A DNA stretch of 37,613 bases from Gammaproteobacteria bacterium (GCA_003248125.1 QJXZ01000212.1:1-37613), one strand, 5' to 3'. Positions 27,854-35,505 are shown, counted from the stretch's first letter. Program-made: numbers and translations. The notes: generated from the sequence alone by a model not told the origin.

Positions 27854-29686
27854 ATGGAGCAGCGCGCGCACGAATTCGATGCTGAAGCCTTTCTTCGGGG
27901 CCTGACCACCCGCCCTGGCGTGTATCGCATGCTCGACGGCGATCGCACGCTCCTCTACGTCGGCAAGGCACGCAATCTCAAGAGCCGGGTGACGAGCTAC
28001 TTCCGCGCCTCGGGGTTGTCCGCAAAGACCATGGCTCTTGTCACTCGCATCGCGGACATCGAAGTCACGGTGACGGCGAGCGAAACCGAAGCGCTATTGC
28101 TCGAGCAGAGCCTCATCAAGGCACATCGACCGCCGTACAACATCGTGCTGAGGGACGACAAGTCGTATCCCTACATCCATCTCACCGACCACCAAGACTT
28201 TCCGCGACTGACGTTCCATCGCGGCGCGAAGCGCAAGACCGGTCGCTACTTCGGGCCCTTTCCCAGCGCGCACGCCGTGCGTGATAGCTTGAACATCCTG
28301 CAGAAGCTATTCCACATTCGACAGTGCGAAGACAGCTTTTTCAAGAACCGTTCCCGCCCATGCCTGCAACACCAAATCGATCGATGTTCTGCCCCCTGCG
28401 TGGGACTCATCGAACCCGGCGCCTATGCGGAGGACGTGCGGCACGCCGTGATGTTCCTGGAAGGACGCAACCAGGCGATCCTCGATGAATTCAAAGCGGC
28501 AATGGAAACGGCGTCGGCGCGGCTCGACTTTGAGCGCGCGGCACGGTTTCGCGACCAGATCGTGCACTTGCGTAAGGTTCAGGAACAGCAGTCGGTGCAC
28601 GCGGCATCAGGCGATGTGGACGCGTTCGCAGTCGCGCAAGCGTCTGGCGCCTCCTGCGTGCAGGGCTTGTTCGTGCGCGGCGGACGGCTACTCGGCCATC
28701 GCACTTGGTTTCCGAAGAACGAGCTTGCACTCGCCGAAGGCGAGTTGCTGGATGCCTTCCTCGCGCAGTACTACTTCGGTGGTATCGAGCGCGAAATACC
28801 GAAGTCGGTATTGGTGAACGCACCGATGTCGGGTCGAGATGTGCTGGCTGCAGCGCTTTCCGATCGTAGCGGGCGCAACGTCGAGGTTTCTCATTCCGTG
28901 CGTGGTCAACGTGCGCGCTGGGTCGAGATGGTGACCGAAAACGCGCTCCTCGGTCTGGATGCGTACCTCGCGGACAAACAAAACGTGCTGGCACGCTTCG
29001 TCGATTTGCAGGATTCGCTCGGGCTCGACGATCTACCATCGCGGCTCGAGTGCTTCGACATCAGCCATACCGGCGGTGAAGCGACCGTCGCGTCGTGTGT
29101 CGTGTTCGACGCCAGCGGACCGCTGAAATCCGACTATCGGCGCTTCAACATCGGCACCGCGGCAGCCGGTGACGACTACGGCGCGATGCGAGAGGCGCTG
29201 CGACGACGCTACGCGCGACTCAAGGCGGGGGAGGGTGTGCTCCCCGATATCCTGGTGATCGACGGTGGCGCCGGACAGATGAACGAAGCCGTTCGCGTAC
29301 TCGAAGATCTGCAGATCGAAGGCGTGACGGTGCTGGCGATCGCGAAGGGCGCGAGCCGCAAACCGGGCCTCGAAACCCTTCTGATGGCGGGACGGGGAGA
29401 GGTCGAGCTGGCCGCACAGGGCGCCGCGATGCATCTGCTCCAGCACATCCGCGACGAGGCCCATCGCTTTGCGATTACGGGGCATCGGCAGCGCCGCAGC
29501 CGCGCTCGGCAGGCGTCGGAGCTGGAAGGGATCGGTGGCATCGGGCCGAAGAAACGGCGCGAGCTGTTGCGCCATTTTGGCAGCATGGCGGGCATTCGGG
29601 GCGCGAGTCGCGACGAGATCGCCAAGGTGCCCGGCATCAGCCGCAAGCTCGCGGACGATATCTATGCAGCGCTACACGGCGACTGA
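27854..29686 (+). CDS. uvrC: Excinuclease ABC subunit C
   Basis: A 610-residue nuclease of nucleotide excision repair that makes both incisions around a lesion in complex with UvrB. The N-terminal GIY-YIG domain begins at about residue 17 (RPGVYRMLDGDRTLLYVGKARNL) and makes the 3' cut. A UVR motif lies near 205-240 for UvrB contact. The RNase H-like half, about 375-540, contains the conserved CFDISHTGG segment, the VIDGG stretch and the H-bearing DEAHRFAITGHR segment. Helix-hairpin-helix motifs close the protein (IGPKKRRELLRHFGS and IAKVPGISRKLADDI). The length equals the family norm. It follows uvrY by 51 bases. Confidence 0.97.
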   Translation: MEQRAHEFDAEAFLRGLTTRPGVYRMLDGDRTLLYVGKARNLKSRVTSYFRASGLSAKTMALVTRIADIEVTVTASETEALLLEQSLIKAHRPPYNIVLRDDKSYPYIHLTDHQDFPRLTFHRGAKRKTGRYFGPFPSAHAVRDSLNILQKLFHIRQCEDSFFKNRSRPCLQHQIDRCSAPCVGLIEPGAYAEDVRHAVMFLEGRNQAILDEFKAAMETASARLDFERAARFRDQIVHLRKVQEQQSVHAASGDVDAFAVAQASGASCVQGLFVRGGRLLGHRTWFPKNELALAEGELLDAFLAQYYFGGIEREIPKSVLVNAPMSGRDVLAAALSDRSGRNVEVSHSVRGQRARWVEMVTENALLGLDAYLADKQNVLARFVDLQDSLGLDDLPSRLECFDISHTGGEATVASCVVFDASGPLKSDYRRFNIGTAAAGDDYGAMREALRRRYARLKAGEGVLPDILVIDGGAGQMNEAVRVLEDLQIEGVTVLAIAKGASRKPGLETLLMAGRGEVELAAQGAAMHLLQHIRDEAHRFAITGHRQRRSRARQASELEGIGGIGPKKRRELLRHFGSMAGIRGASRDEIAKVPGISRKLADDIYAALHGD

Positions 29687-29728
29687 GCGCAGCCCGTACA
29701 ATACCCGCTTGCAAGCTCTGCTGATGCC

Positions 29729-30289
29729 ATGAATCTGCCGACGCTGCTGACGGTACTTCGCATCGCCATGATTCCGGTGTTCGTCGTGGTCTATCTCGTG
29801 CCCGGTCGATGGACGCAGATCACGGCCGCCGGGCTGTTCGCCGTGGCAGCCGCAACCGATTGGCTGGACGGATACTTGGCGCGCCGACTCGGTCAGACAA
29901 CGCGCTTCGGCGCATTCCTCGATCCAATCGCCGACAAGCTCATCGTGGTCACTGCGGTGGTACTGCTAACGGCAGACCATCGCAGCATCTACTTCACGTT
30001 ACCGGCGCTGGTGATCGTCGGTCGCGAACTCGTCATCACCGCGCTGCGCGAGTGGATGGCAGCCATGAACGCGCGTGGTCTCATTAAGGTTACACCTCTC
30101 GCCAAGTTCAAGACCGGCGTGCAAATCGCGGCGCTGATAGTGCTATTGGCATTCCCGCCGACGTCGGCGTTGCCCTTGGTCGTGCTCGGCTATGGTCTTC
30201 TGTATCTCGCCGCGGGCCTCACGCTGATCTCGATGATTTCGTACTTGCGAATGGCGTGGCCCGTGCTCCGCCGCGGACTCGAGCAGTGA
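29729..30289 (+). CDS. pgsA: CDP-diacylglycerol--glycerol-3-phosphate 3-phosphatidyltransferase
   Basis: A 186-residue inner-membrane enzyme that makes phosphatidylglycerol phosphate, the committed step toward phosphatidylglycerol and cardiolipin. The CDP-alcohol phosphatidyltransferase motif (D-G-x2-A-R-x8-G-x3-D-x3-D) is present from residue 49 (DWLDGYLARRLGQ through FGAFLDPIADK), with all three conserved aspartates. About four to six hydrophobic helices are seen, starting with the N-terminal MNLPTLLTVLRIAMIPVF. It lies 42 bases after uvrC; both the gene order and the tRNAs that follow match E. coli. Confidence 0.96.
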   Translation: MNLPTLLTVLRIAMIPVFVVVYLVPGRWTQITAAGLFAVAAATDWLDGYLARRLGQTTRFGAFLDPIADKLIVVTAVVLLTADHRSIYFTLPALVIVGRELVITALREWMAAMNARGLIKVTPLAKFKTGVQIAALIVLLAFPPTSALPLVVLGYGLLYLAAGLTLISMISYLRMAWPVLRRGLEQ

Positions 30290-30314
30290 TACAACGGCAC
30301 GACAGCGTCCTGTG

Positions 30315-30341
30315 TTGAGGTCACCGACGATCGAGTAGAAT
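30315..30341 (+). promoter_or_regulatory. Candidate stable-RNA promoter for the tRNA-Cys/tRNA-Leu pair
   Basis: TTGAGG at 30315-30320 and TAGAAT at 30336-30341 form a -35/-10 pair with 15 bases between, shorter than optimal. A GC-rich stretch (CCGCGCTCCC) lies between the -10 and the tRNA-Cys start at 30352, as in stringently controlled tRNA promoters. Confidence 0.4.
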
Positions 30342-30351
30342 CCGCGCTCCC

Positions 30352-30425
30352 GGCTGGGTGGCAGAGTGGTCATGCCCGCGACTGCAACTCGCGTTACATC
30401 GGTTCGATTCCGTTCCCAGCCTCCA
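30352..30425 (+). tRNA. tRNA-Cys (anticodon GCA)
   Basis: The seven-base acceptor stem GGCTGGG pairs fully with CCCAGCC. The anticodon stem CGCGA/TCGCG encloses the loop CTGCAAC with anticodon GCA, decoding UGC/UGU. The T arm contains GGTTCGATTCC. The discriminator is T and the CCA end is encoded. It sits after pgsA, as cysT does in E. coli. Confidence 0.97.
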
Positions 30426-30436
30426 ACACCGCACCC

Positions 30437-30523
30437 GCCCGGGTGGTGAAACTGGTAGACACAAGGGACTTAAAATCCCTCGACCGCAAGGTTGTGCGGG
30501 TTCGAGTCCCGCCCCGGGCACCA
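30437..30523 (+). tRNA. tRNA-Leu (anticodon TAA)
   Basis: A class II tRNA of 87 bases with acceptor stem GCCCGGG/CCCGGGC, D arm with GGTAGAC, and anticodon stem AGGGA/TCCCT around CTTAAAA (anticodon TAA). The long variable arm is CGACCGCAAGGTTGT-like, the T arm is GTTCGAGTCCC, and ACCA is encoded. It lies 11 bases after tRNA-Cys, equivalent to E. coli leuZ; the glyW gene that precedes cysT in E. coli is absent. Confidence 0.97.
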
Positions 30524-30672
30524 ATCGAAACGGCCAGTCAACTCATCTTTCCAGAATCGTACGGACTCTCGTCAACGCGCCGACGGTGAGTGTGCTCGGC
30601 AAATCGGCTTGCGGATTGGATGAAGGGGGCGGACATTGTGCTGACGGCCGAGGGGCGGCGGGCTCGCCGCGC

Positions 30673-30827
30673 GTGACCCTGGTTGGACAGGCTGGCGCGG
30701 CGGTGCAGGAGTGTCGCGGTTTGCTGGACCGGTGGGTCGCGCCTGATGCGCCGATCGAGCGGACCGAAGATGCACTGGCGAAGCGAGCGGGGAGGTGCTG
30801 CGCGAATTGAAGGCGAATCGTTGGTGA
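30673..30827 (+). pseudogene. Decayed gene tail with frameshift, upstream of the flavin oxidase
   Basis: From 30673 a frame with strong G/C third-position bias reads VTLVGQAGAAVQE and on to ALAKRAG. Near the four-G run at 30789-30792 the coding character moves to another frame that reads EVLRELKANRW and stops with TGA three bases before the next ATG. The joined tail looks like a normal gene end in an operon, so I read it as a frameshifted remnant. Upstream to about 30540 the sequence is GC-rich without a convincing start. The family is not recognised. Together with 30524-30672 this fills the gap after the tRNAs. Confidence 0.4.
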
Positions 30828-30829
30828 CA

Positions 30830-31960
30830 ATGAGCTACGACGTGATCGTTATCGGCCTTGGCGTCATGGGCGTGTCGGCGTGTCGCGCGCTAGCGAAGCG
30901 CGAGCTGCGGGTGCTGGGGTTGGAACAGTTCGAGCTGTGTCACGACCGTGGCAGTTCGCACGGGCGGTCGCGTGTGATTCGCAAGGCGTATTTCGAAGAC
31001 CCGCGGTACGTGCCGCTCTTGCATGCGACGTATGACCTGTGGCGCGAGCTGGAGACGGCATCGGCCGAGACGATCATTCACTATGCGGGCTGTTTGAATC
31101 TCGGCCCGGCGTACCATGAGTGCGTGCAGGGGGCGCGGCAGAGCGCGGAGGAGCATGGGCTTTCCTACGAAGCGCTGAGCGCCGCGGACGTGCGGGCGCG
31201 CTGGCCGGTGCTAGCGCCCAACGAATCGGACATCGGCATCTATGAGACGGACGCGGGCTTCGTCGTACCGGAGCGGTGCGTGCGTCTGCTGGCGGATGAT
31301 GCGATTCGCGCCGGGGCAACGATGCATGAGCGCGAACCGGTGCGAGGTTGGACCGCGGCAAACGCAAGCGCAACCGTAACGACGGACGCGGCGACCTACG
31401 AGTGCAAGCACGTTGTCATCACGCGCGGGGCCTGGCTGAGCGACGAGGCGATTGCGCGCCAGGGGAAAATCCCACTCACGGTCGAGCGCCAGGTGCAGCT
31501 CTGGTTTCGCCCGCCACGAATCGAGCGCTTTGGCATTGGTGGCGTGCCGAGCTTCGTACACTTTGTCGGGGATCGCGCCTACTACGGCATCCCGGCGTCG
31601 AGCGAGGGGTTGTTCAAGACGGCGCGGCATCACGGCGGCGAGGCGACCCATCCCGATCGGATTCGCCGCGTAGTAACCGATGCCGATGTCGCGGACGTGC
31701 GGGACTTTCTGAAGAAACACATTCCCGATGCTGACGGAGAGCCGGTCGCGTCCGAGGTGTGCATGTACACCAATACGCCGGACGACCACTTCGTGATCGA
31801 TCGGCATCCGGCGCATGAGAATGTCGTCATCGCCGGCGGCTTCTCGGGACACGGGTTCAAATTCGGGCCGGTCGTCGGTGAGATCGTGGCTGATCTGATT
31901 ACGAACAACCGCACGAATCACGCGATCGAGTTGTTTTCGCTGGGTCGGTTTGCGCGGTAG
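30830..31960 (+). CDS. Monomeric sarcosine oxidase / N-methyltryptophan oxidase-like flavoenzyme
   Basis: A 376-residue FAD-dependent amine oxidase of the MSOX/MTOX family, oxidising N-methyl amino acids to give formaldehyde, hydrogen peroxide and the free amino acid. The dinucleotide-binding motif is VIGLGVMGVSACRAL at residues 7-21. GSSHGRSRVIRKAYFED near 41-57 is the family's conserved segment. Cys311 in SEVCMYTNTPDDHFVID corresponds to the cysteine that carries covalent FAD in monomeric sarcosine oxidase. FSGHGFKFGPVVGE near the C-terminus is also diagnostic. The ATG at 30830 is preferred over a longer frame; a GTG two codons earlier is possible. Both neighbours in the apparent operon are broken. 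Confidence 0.88.
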   Translation: MSYDVIVIGLGVMGVSACRALAKRELRVLGLEQFELCHDRGSSHGRSRVIRKAYFEDPRYVPLLHATYDLWRELETASAETIIHYAGCLNLGPAYHECVQGARQSAEEHGLSYEALSAADVRARWPVLAPNESDIGIYETDAGFVVPERCVRLLADDAIRAGATMHEREPVRGWTAANASATVTTDAATYECKHVVITRGAWLSDEAIARQGKIPLTVERQVQLWFRPPRIERFGIGGVPSFVHFVGDRAYYGIPASSEGLFKTARHHGGEATHPDRIRRVVTDADVADVRDFLKKHIPDADGEPVASEVCMYTNTPDDHFVIDRHPAHENVVIAGGFSGHGFKFGPVVGEIVADLITNNRTNHAIELFSLGRFAR

Positions 31961-31961
31961 G

Positions 31962-32190
31962 AGGAACGAACTGGCGGCTTCCGCCGACGGCTATCTGAAG
32001 CAGATGCTGAAGACGGATGCGTTTCATCGCACGAAGATGGGCGGCCTGAATTTCGACCCAACGCGCGACGCGATCGAGGCGCTGGCGCTGACAACCAAGG
32101 AAGAGCTGCTCGCCGACCAGCGGGACCACCCACACCGCTACGATGAAGTGGTGCGTGCGGATGCGCGAGCCGAGTTTCCCCATCTGCTGA
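31962..32190 (+). pseudogene. N-terminal fragment of a phenylacetate-CoA-ligase-like adenylate-forming enzyme
   Basis: Directly after the flavin oxidase stop, with AGGAGG at the junction, a frame with strong coding bias reads QMLKTDAFHRTKMGGLNFDP and then LALTTKEELLADQRDHP. This pattern (short helical start, then a TTKxELxxDQxxHP block) is the N-terminal region of phenylacetate-CoA ligase-like enzymes, where an ATP-binding SGTTG loop should follow. Here, after about 70 residues near position 32190, the sequence turns into the antisense of an NfeD-like gene. No proper start codon is visible. It is thus truncated at least at its 3' end and cannot be functional. Confidence 0.5.
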
Positions 32191-32509
32191 CGCCGAGCGT
32201 CAGGCCGTCGCGCGACGTCACCTCGACGGTGTCACCTGTGCTCAGATCGTCGGCGCCACAGGCAAGCCAAATCTCACCGCGGAGCTGCACTTGCAGCTGA
32301 CCGTGGTCGTTGCTGACGACTCTACCGTGGGTACCGACGATCAAGTCCGGATCCATCGCCCGCGGCGTACGCATCATGCGCAGCGCCATGTAGTACACCG
32401 CGCCGGTGACGACGGCTATGACGCCGTAGATCTCGGCCGCGAGCGGCAACGGCAGCAGCCACCAGATGGGGAGTGCGATCAGAGGTAACACTAAGAGGAC
32501 GTGGCACAT
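32138..32509 (-). CDS. NfeD-like membrane protein, C-terminus possibly replaced
   Basis: A 123-residue protein with two hydrophobic helices (about 3-24 and 27-45) followed by an OB-fold-like beta domain (GTHGRVVSNDHGQLQVQLRGE, then LSTGDTVEVTSRDGLTLGV). This is the NfeD C-terminal domain, usually working with stomatin-like or ClpP-class membrane proteases. The natural NfeD end comes soon after LTLGV; the last 16 residues (SRWGNSARASARTTSS) are encoded by antisense of the adenylate-forming-enzyme fragment, so the end looks newly acquired at a deletion junction. No ribosome site is obvious, and no stomatin partner is adjacent. It may still be expressed. Confidence 0.55.
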   Translation of the reverse strand: MCHVLLVLPLIALPIWWLLPLPLAAEIYGVIAVVTGAVYYMALRMMRTPRAMDPDLIVGTHGRVVSNDHGQLQVQLRGEIWLACGADDLSTGDTVEVTSRDGLTLGVSRWGNSARASARTTSS

Positions 32510-32528
32510 CGCCAGCCGGTCAGCTTCG

Positions 32529-32714
32529 CTAGTTGTTCGGCTGATCCAGCCGCTGCTTCTCCTGCATGTGCTGAATCATCTGATTCATCATGCCTCACAT
32601 TGTCGCTATGCGTTGCCGCATATTCGGCATCGTATTCGTCTGCTGGCCGGTCGAACCGCCGCAGTGACCACCAGCCTTCATGTCACCCGATTGGCCGCCG
32701 ATCATGCCGTGCAT
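32529..32714 (-). pseudogene. Methionine-rich small protein gene interrupted by an in-frame TGA
   Basis: On the minus strand from an ATG at 32714 the frame reads MHGMIGGQSGDMKAGGHCGG and on to MRQRIATM, then TGA at 32595-32597. It then continues in the same frame with GMMNQMIQHMQEKQRLDQPN and ends at TAG (32529-32531). Both parts are rich in Met, Gln and His in the manner of small periplasmic metal-related proteins, so they look like one former gene with a nonsense change. No signal peptide is visible in frame upstream, so the 5' end is probably also lost. The stretch from 32715 to 32905 holds nothing recognisable. Confidence 0.45.
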
Positions 32715-32905
32715 CTTCTGCGCGACGATGGTTATCGATCGCCACGTATGGGTACCTCTTCTGTCGGTGATTTCACGGCTGCGCAATATCGAGTTGGAAC
32801 GCAGAGTGTTGCAATTGTTCCAAACGATCCCTTCTAGCAGATCGATCAAGCCGTCCCGCGGAACCGCGTGCGTGCCATTGAGCACGTCACGACATGTCGC
32901 GTCGT

Positions 32906-33391
32906 TCAGCGCCCGATCGAGTAGGTGCCCTCGAATCTGGCGATCGATTTGCCATCGTCGAACTCGGCGAGGTTCGTGGTCGTGCCGCTGCCTCGCAGCC
33001 CTGCCAATTGACCAACGCCGCCGAGGTTCTCCCACGTGACGGTGCCATCAGGGAGCAGTTCCAGCGCAATCCACCAGACGTCGCCACGCGCGCTTATGCC
33101 ATCACAAGATCCTCTGCCCCCGACCGGCTCATCATTCGCCGTGAACACGTACGTGGCGAAGCAGTCCTGGCTAGCTAGGTGAATCGGGTTACTAGGATCG
33201 TCAGTGACGACGGTCACGCTGAATCGCAGTCGCCGCACGACGTTGCCGTTGGCCAATGGAATCGCTTGCAGAACTTCTTGGGTGCCATTCACATATCCCG
33301 CTACCGGCTCGTCGGCCCTGACGCCACACGCAGCGGTGAGTAGGCAACCCATTAGGAGCCCACCCGTTGCCTTGGAATTGGAAACCAGCAC
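32906..33391 (-). CDS. Small exported protein of unknown function
   Basis: About 161 residues from a GTG at 33389-33391, chosen because a GGAGGGGG ribosome site lies about six bases upstream. The N-terminus is a signal peptide (GGLLMGCLLTAACGVRA). It could be cleaved after VRA by signal peptidase I or processed as a lipoprotein at one of two imperfect lipobox cysteines. The mature part is beta-rich, with two cysteines about 19 residues apart (QDCF and GSCDG). It ends in a Gly/Thr-rich region (GGVGQLAGLRGSGTTTN, then FEGTYSI) faintly like allene-oxide-cyclase-type barrels. The function is unknown. It is divergent from the TIR-domain receptor, 149 bases apart. Confidence 0.68.
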   Translation of the reverse strand: MLVSNSKATGGLLMGCLLTAACGVRADEPVAGYVNGTQEVLQAIPLANGNVVRRLRFSVTVVTDDPSNPIHLASQDCFATYVFTANDEPVGGRGSCDGISARGDVWWIALELLPDGTVTWENLGGVGQLAGLRGSGTTTNLAEFDDGKSIARFEGTYSIGR

Positions 33392-33493
33392 TTCCCCCTC
33401 CCATGAATTCAATGCGCGCCAAAGTATAGGCCCGAGGCTCCGGTGGGTGCGACCCCCGTGGCAGGCTGAGTTCGCCCACAGCGTGCCGTGATC

Positions 33494-33522
33494 TTGATGT
33501 TCGGGTTTCGTAGACTTACAGA
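33494..33522 (+). promoter_or_regulatory. Candidate promoter of the TIR-TolB-TPR gene
   Basis: TTGATG at 33494-33499 and TACAGA at 33517-33522 are separated by 17 bases; the -35 is good and the -10 weak. Transcription would begin about ten bases before the GGAGGGG ribosome site of the TIR gene. Confidence 0.3.
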
Positions 33523-33540
33523 TACGTACTGGAGGGGTAC

Positions 33541-35505
33541 GTGAGCATACCTTTCGCTGCCTACGCCGGTGACGAGCCTTATGTCTTCGTCTGCTATGCG
33601 CATGACGATTCGGCAGCTGTCTATTCGGAGATCGGACGGCTGCACGATGCGGGCATCAACGTCTGGTATGACGAAGGCATATCGCCTGGGCGCGAATGGA
33701 CTCAGGAACTCGCAGATGCCATCGATGGTGCGTCTCACGTTCTATTCTTCGTATCGCGCGCCTCAGCCGCCTCGCACAATTGCCGCAACGAGATTCAGTA
33801 CGCGTCGACGCGGGACAAACAGATTGTCGCGGTTCATCTCGAGCCCACGGAACTTCCGGGCGGATTGGAACTGTCGATCGGGCTCAAGCAGGCAATTCTC
33901 AAACACGAGATGACCGATGGCGACTTCCACCGAAAGTTGACCTCCGCGCTCGGTTTATCGGCTAGAGCAACTGACGTGCCGCACCTCGAGATGGAGAGAC
34001 GACTGCCACGCTGGCCCTGGGTACTGGGCGCCGGCGGCCTCATTGCTTCGGTGTTTGCGCTGTTGTGGCTGACAAGCGATGGCCAGGACCCAGTTCAACG
34101 GCCCACGATCGCAGTGCTACCGTTTGAAAATTTGAGCAACGACGTCGGGCAGGAGTATTTCAGCGACGGAATTGCGGAGGACATCCTGCAAGGGCTCGCG
34201 CGCAACCCGTCATTGGAAGTACGGGCTCGCACGTCATCGTTCTCCTTCAAGCGTAAGTTGCTCGACGCCGCCGACATCGCTGAGCAATTGCACGTTCGCT
34301 ACCTCGTCAACGGCAGTGTGCGCAAAGTTGGCAACGACGTGCGGGTCGTCGCTCGCCTAACGGATGCCGAGCGGCAAGTCGACATCTGGAACGACCGTTA
34401 TGACCGTACGTTGGCCGATGTGTTCGCGGTGATGGACGAGATCACGGCTTCGGTTCTCGATCGACTAAACGTGCACTTCGCTGCCGAGCCCAGGCGACAG
34501 CGCGATCCGCGTGCTTATGCGGCCTATCTGCAGGGCCGGTACCATCTGAATCGGCTGGAGCTGAGAGACGCAATCGTGGATCTCGAGCGGGCAGTGGACC
34601 TCGATCCAAGTAATGCTGATGCGTTCGCCGCGCTCGCGCAGATTTGGGCGACCTCTGACTACATGGGCCTCGCAAACTCGGAGGAACGTACGTTATCGCA
34701 GCGCTACGTCGACAAAGCGCTTGCGCTCGATGAGGATCACGCCAATGCCCGAGGCCTCGCGTCGAGCGGGTTGAGGGCGGGCGCGGCGATCGAGGAACTG
34801 GATCGACTCATCCGACAGTTTCCGAACGACCCAGAGATTTACTTCTACTACAGCGAGAGGTTACGCCAGATTGGACGAACCGACGTCGAGATCGCAGTGC
34901 TCGAACAGCGAACGATCATCGATCCCTTGTCGCCGCTCGCTTATCAACAGTTGGGATATGCACGACAGTTTTCCGGTGACTACGACGGGGCGCTAGTCGA
35001 GTACAAAAAAGCGGAGCGCCTTGGCTTGCCGGTGCCCCTGGACCTGTCGCTCGTTTGGCTGGCCGTAGGCGACCTGGCGGCACTGGAAGTGGAACTGGCG
35101 CGCCCGCTGTCGGATTGGAGAAGCAGTCTCTGGCGAGATTTGATGGCGGCGGAGGCATTTCGCGTCCGCGGCGACGTGGGTCGGATGGAGCAGGCAATCG
35201 CCGAGTTCGAGCCCTCTCTGTCGGCGTCGAGGTCGCTCGGGCCGTCAAACTTGGTGCGGTCATGGATAGCCATGTTGAGGGGTGACTTCGAACGAGCCGT
35301 TATGTATTACCGTTCCGCCCTCGTTCACGGTGAGGAAGCGGCGCTGGACGACATTCAAGGCTCGCGTGGCATGCGAGCACGTTATCCCGAGTTCTTCGCT
35401 GATCCTGGTTACGCCGCGATGCTAGACGAGTTCGGCTTGGACCCCGAGACGATCTCGACAATTACGGTTCCGCCGCTGCCGTTCACGACACCCGAGCGAC
35501 ATTGA
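33541..35505 (+). CDS. TIR domain / transmembrane / TolB-like / TPR protein
   Basis: A 654-residue membrane protein. Residues 13-130 form a TIR domain (YVFVCYAHDDS, then WYDEGISPGREW and SHNCRNEIQYA). E84 in the last segment is at the place of the catalytic glutamate of NAD-cleaving TIR domains. One helix at about 159-178 (PWVLGAGGLIASVFALLWLT) crosses the membrane. Residues 188-310 are a TolB-N/FlgO-like domain (PTIAVLPFENLS, DGIAEDILQGLARN, YLVNGSVRKVG), and from about 323 to 600 there are TPR-like helical repeats. The TM-TolB-TPR tail is known from proteins whose cytoplasmic head is an adenylate cyclase or CadC-like DNA-binding domain; here the head is TIR. GTG start with GGAGGGG upstream. 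No partner effector is in the same operon. Ligand and output are unknown. Confidence 0.88.
   Translation: MSIPFAAYAGDEPYVFVCYAHDDSAAVYSEIGRLHDAGINVWYDEGISPGREWTQELADAIDGASHVLFFVSRASAASHNCRNEIQYASTRDKQIVAVHLEPTELPGGLELSIGLKQAILKHEMTDGDFHRKLTSALGLSARATDVPHLEMERRLPRWPWVLGAGGLIASVFALLWLTSDGQDPVQRPTIAVLPFENLSNDVGQEYFSDGIAEDILQGLARNPSLEVRARTSSFSFKRKLLDAADIAEQLHVRYLVNGSVRKVGNDVRVVARLTDAERQVDIWNDRYDRTLADVFAVMDEITASVLDRLNVHFAAEPRRQRDPRAYAAYLQGRYHLNRLELRDAIVDLERAVDLDPSNADAFAALAQIWATSDYMGLANSEERTLSQRYVDKALALDEDHANARGLASSGLRAGAAIEELDRLIRQFPNDPEIYFYYSERLRQIGRTDVEIAVLEQRTIIDPLSPLAYQQLGYARQFSGDYDGALVEYKKAERLGLPVPLDLSLVWLAVGDLAALEVELARPLSDWRSSLWRDLMAAEAFRVRGDVGRMEQAIAEFEPSLSASRSLGPSNLVRSWIAMLRGDFERAVMYYRSALVHGEEAALDDIQGSRGMRARYPEFFADPGYAAMLDEFGLDPETISTITVPPLPFTTPERH

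Noticed and set aside
30578-30660. Glycerate-kinase-like peptide (MKGADIVLTAEGRR) in the decayed stretch upstream of the oxidase
   Set aside because: The match to GADLVITGEGR-type motifs is about ten residues, the frame stops at once, and the adjoining frames do not continue the family.
32595-32597. In-frame TGA as a selenocysteine codon
   Set aside because: No SECIS-like hairpin follows, the flanking sequence lacks a redox motif, and neighbouring genes are also decayed, so a nonsense change is simpler.
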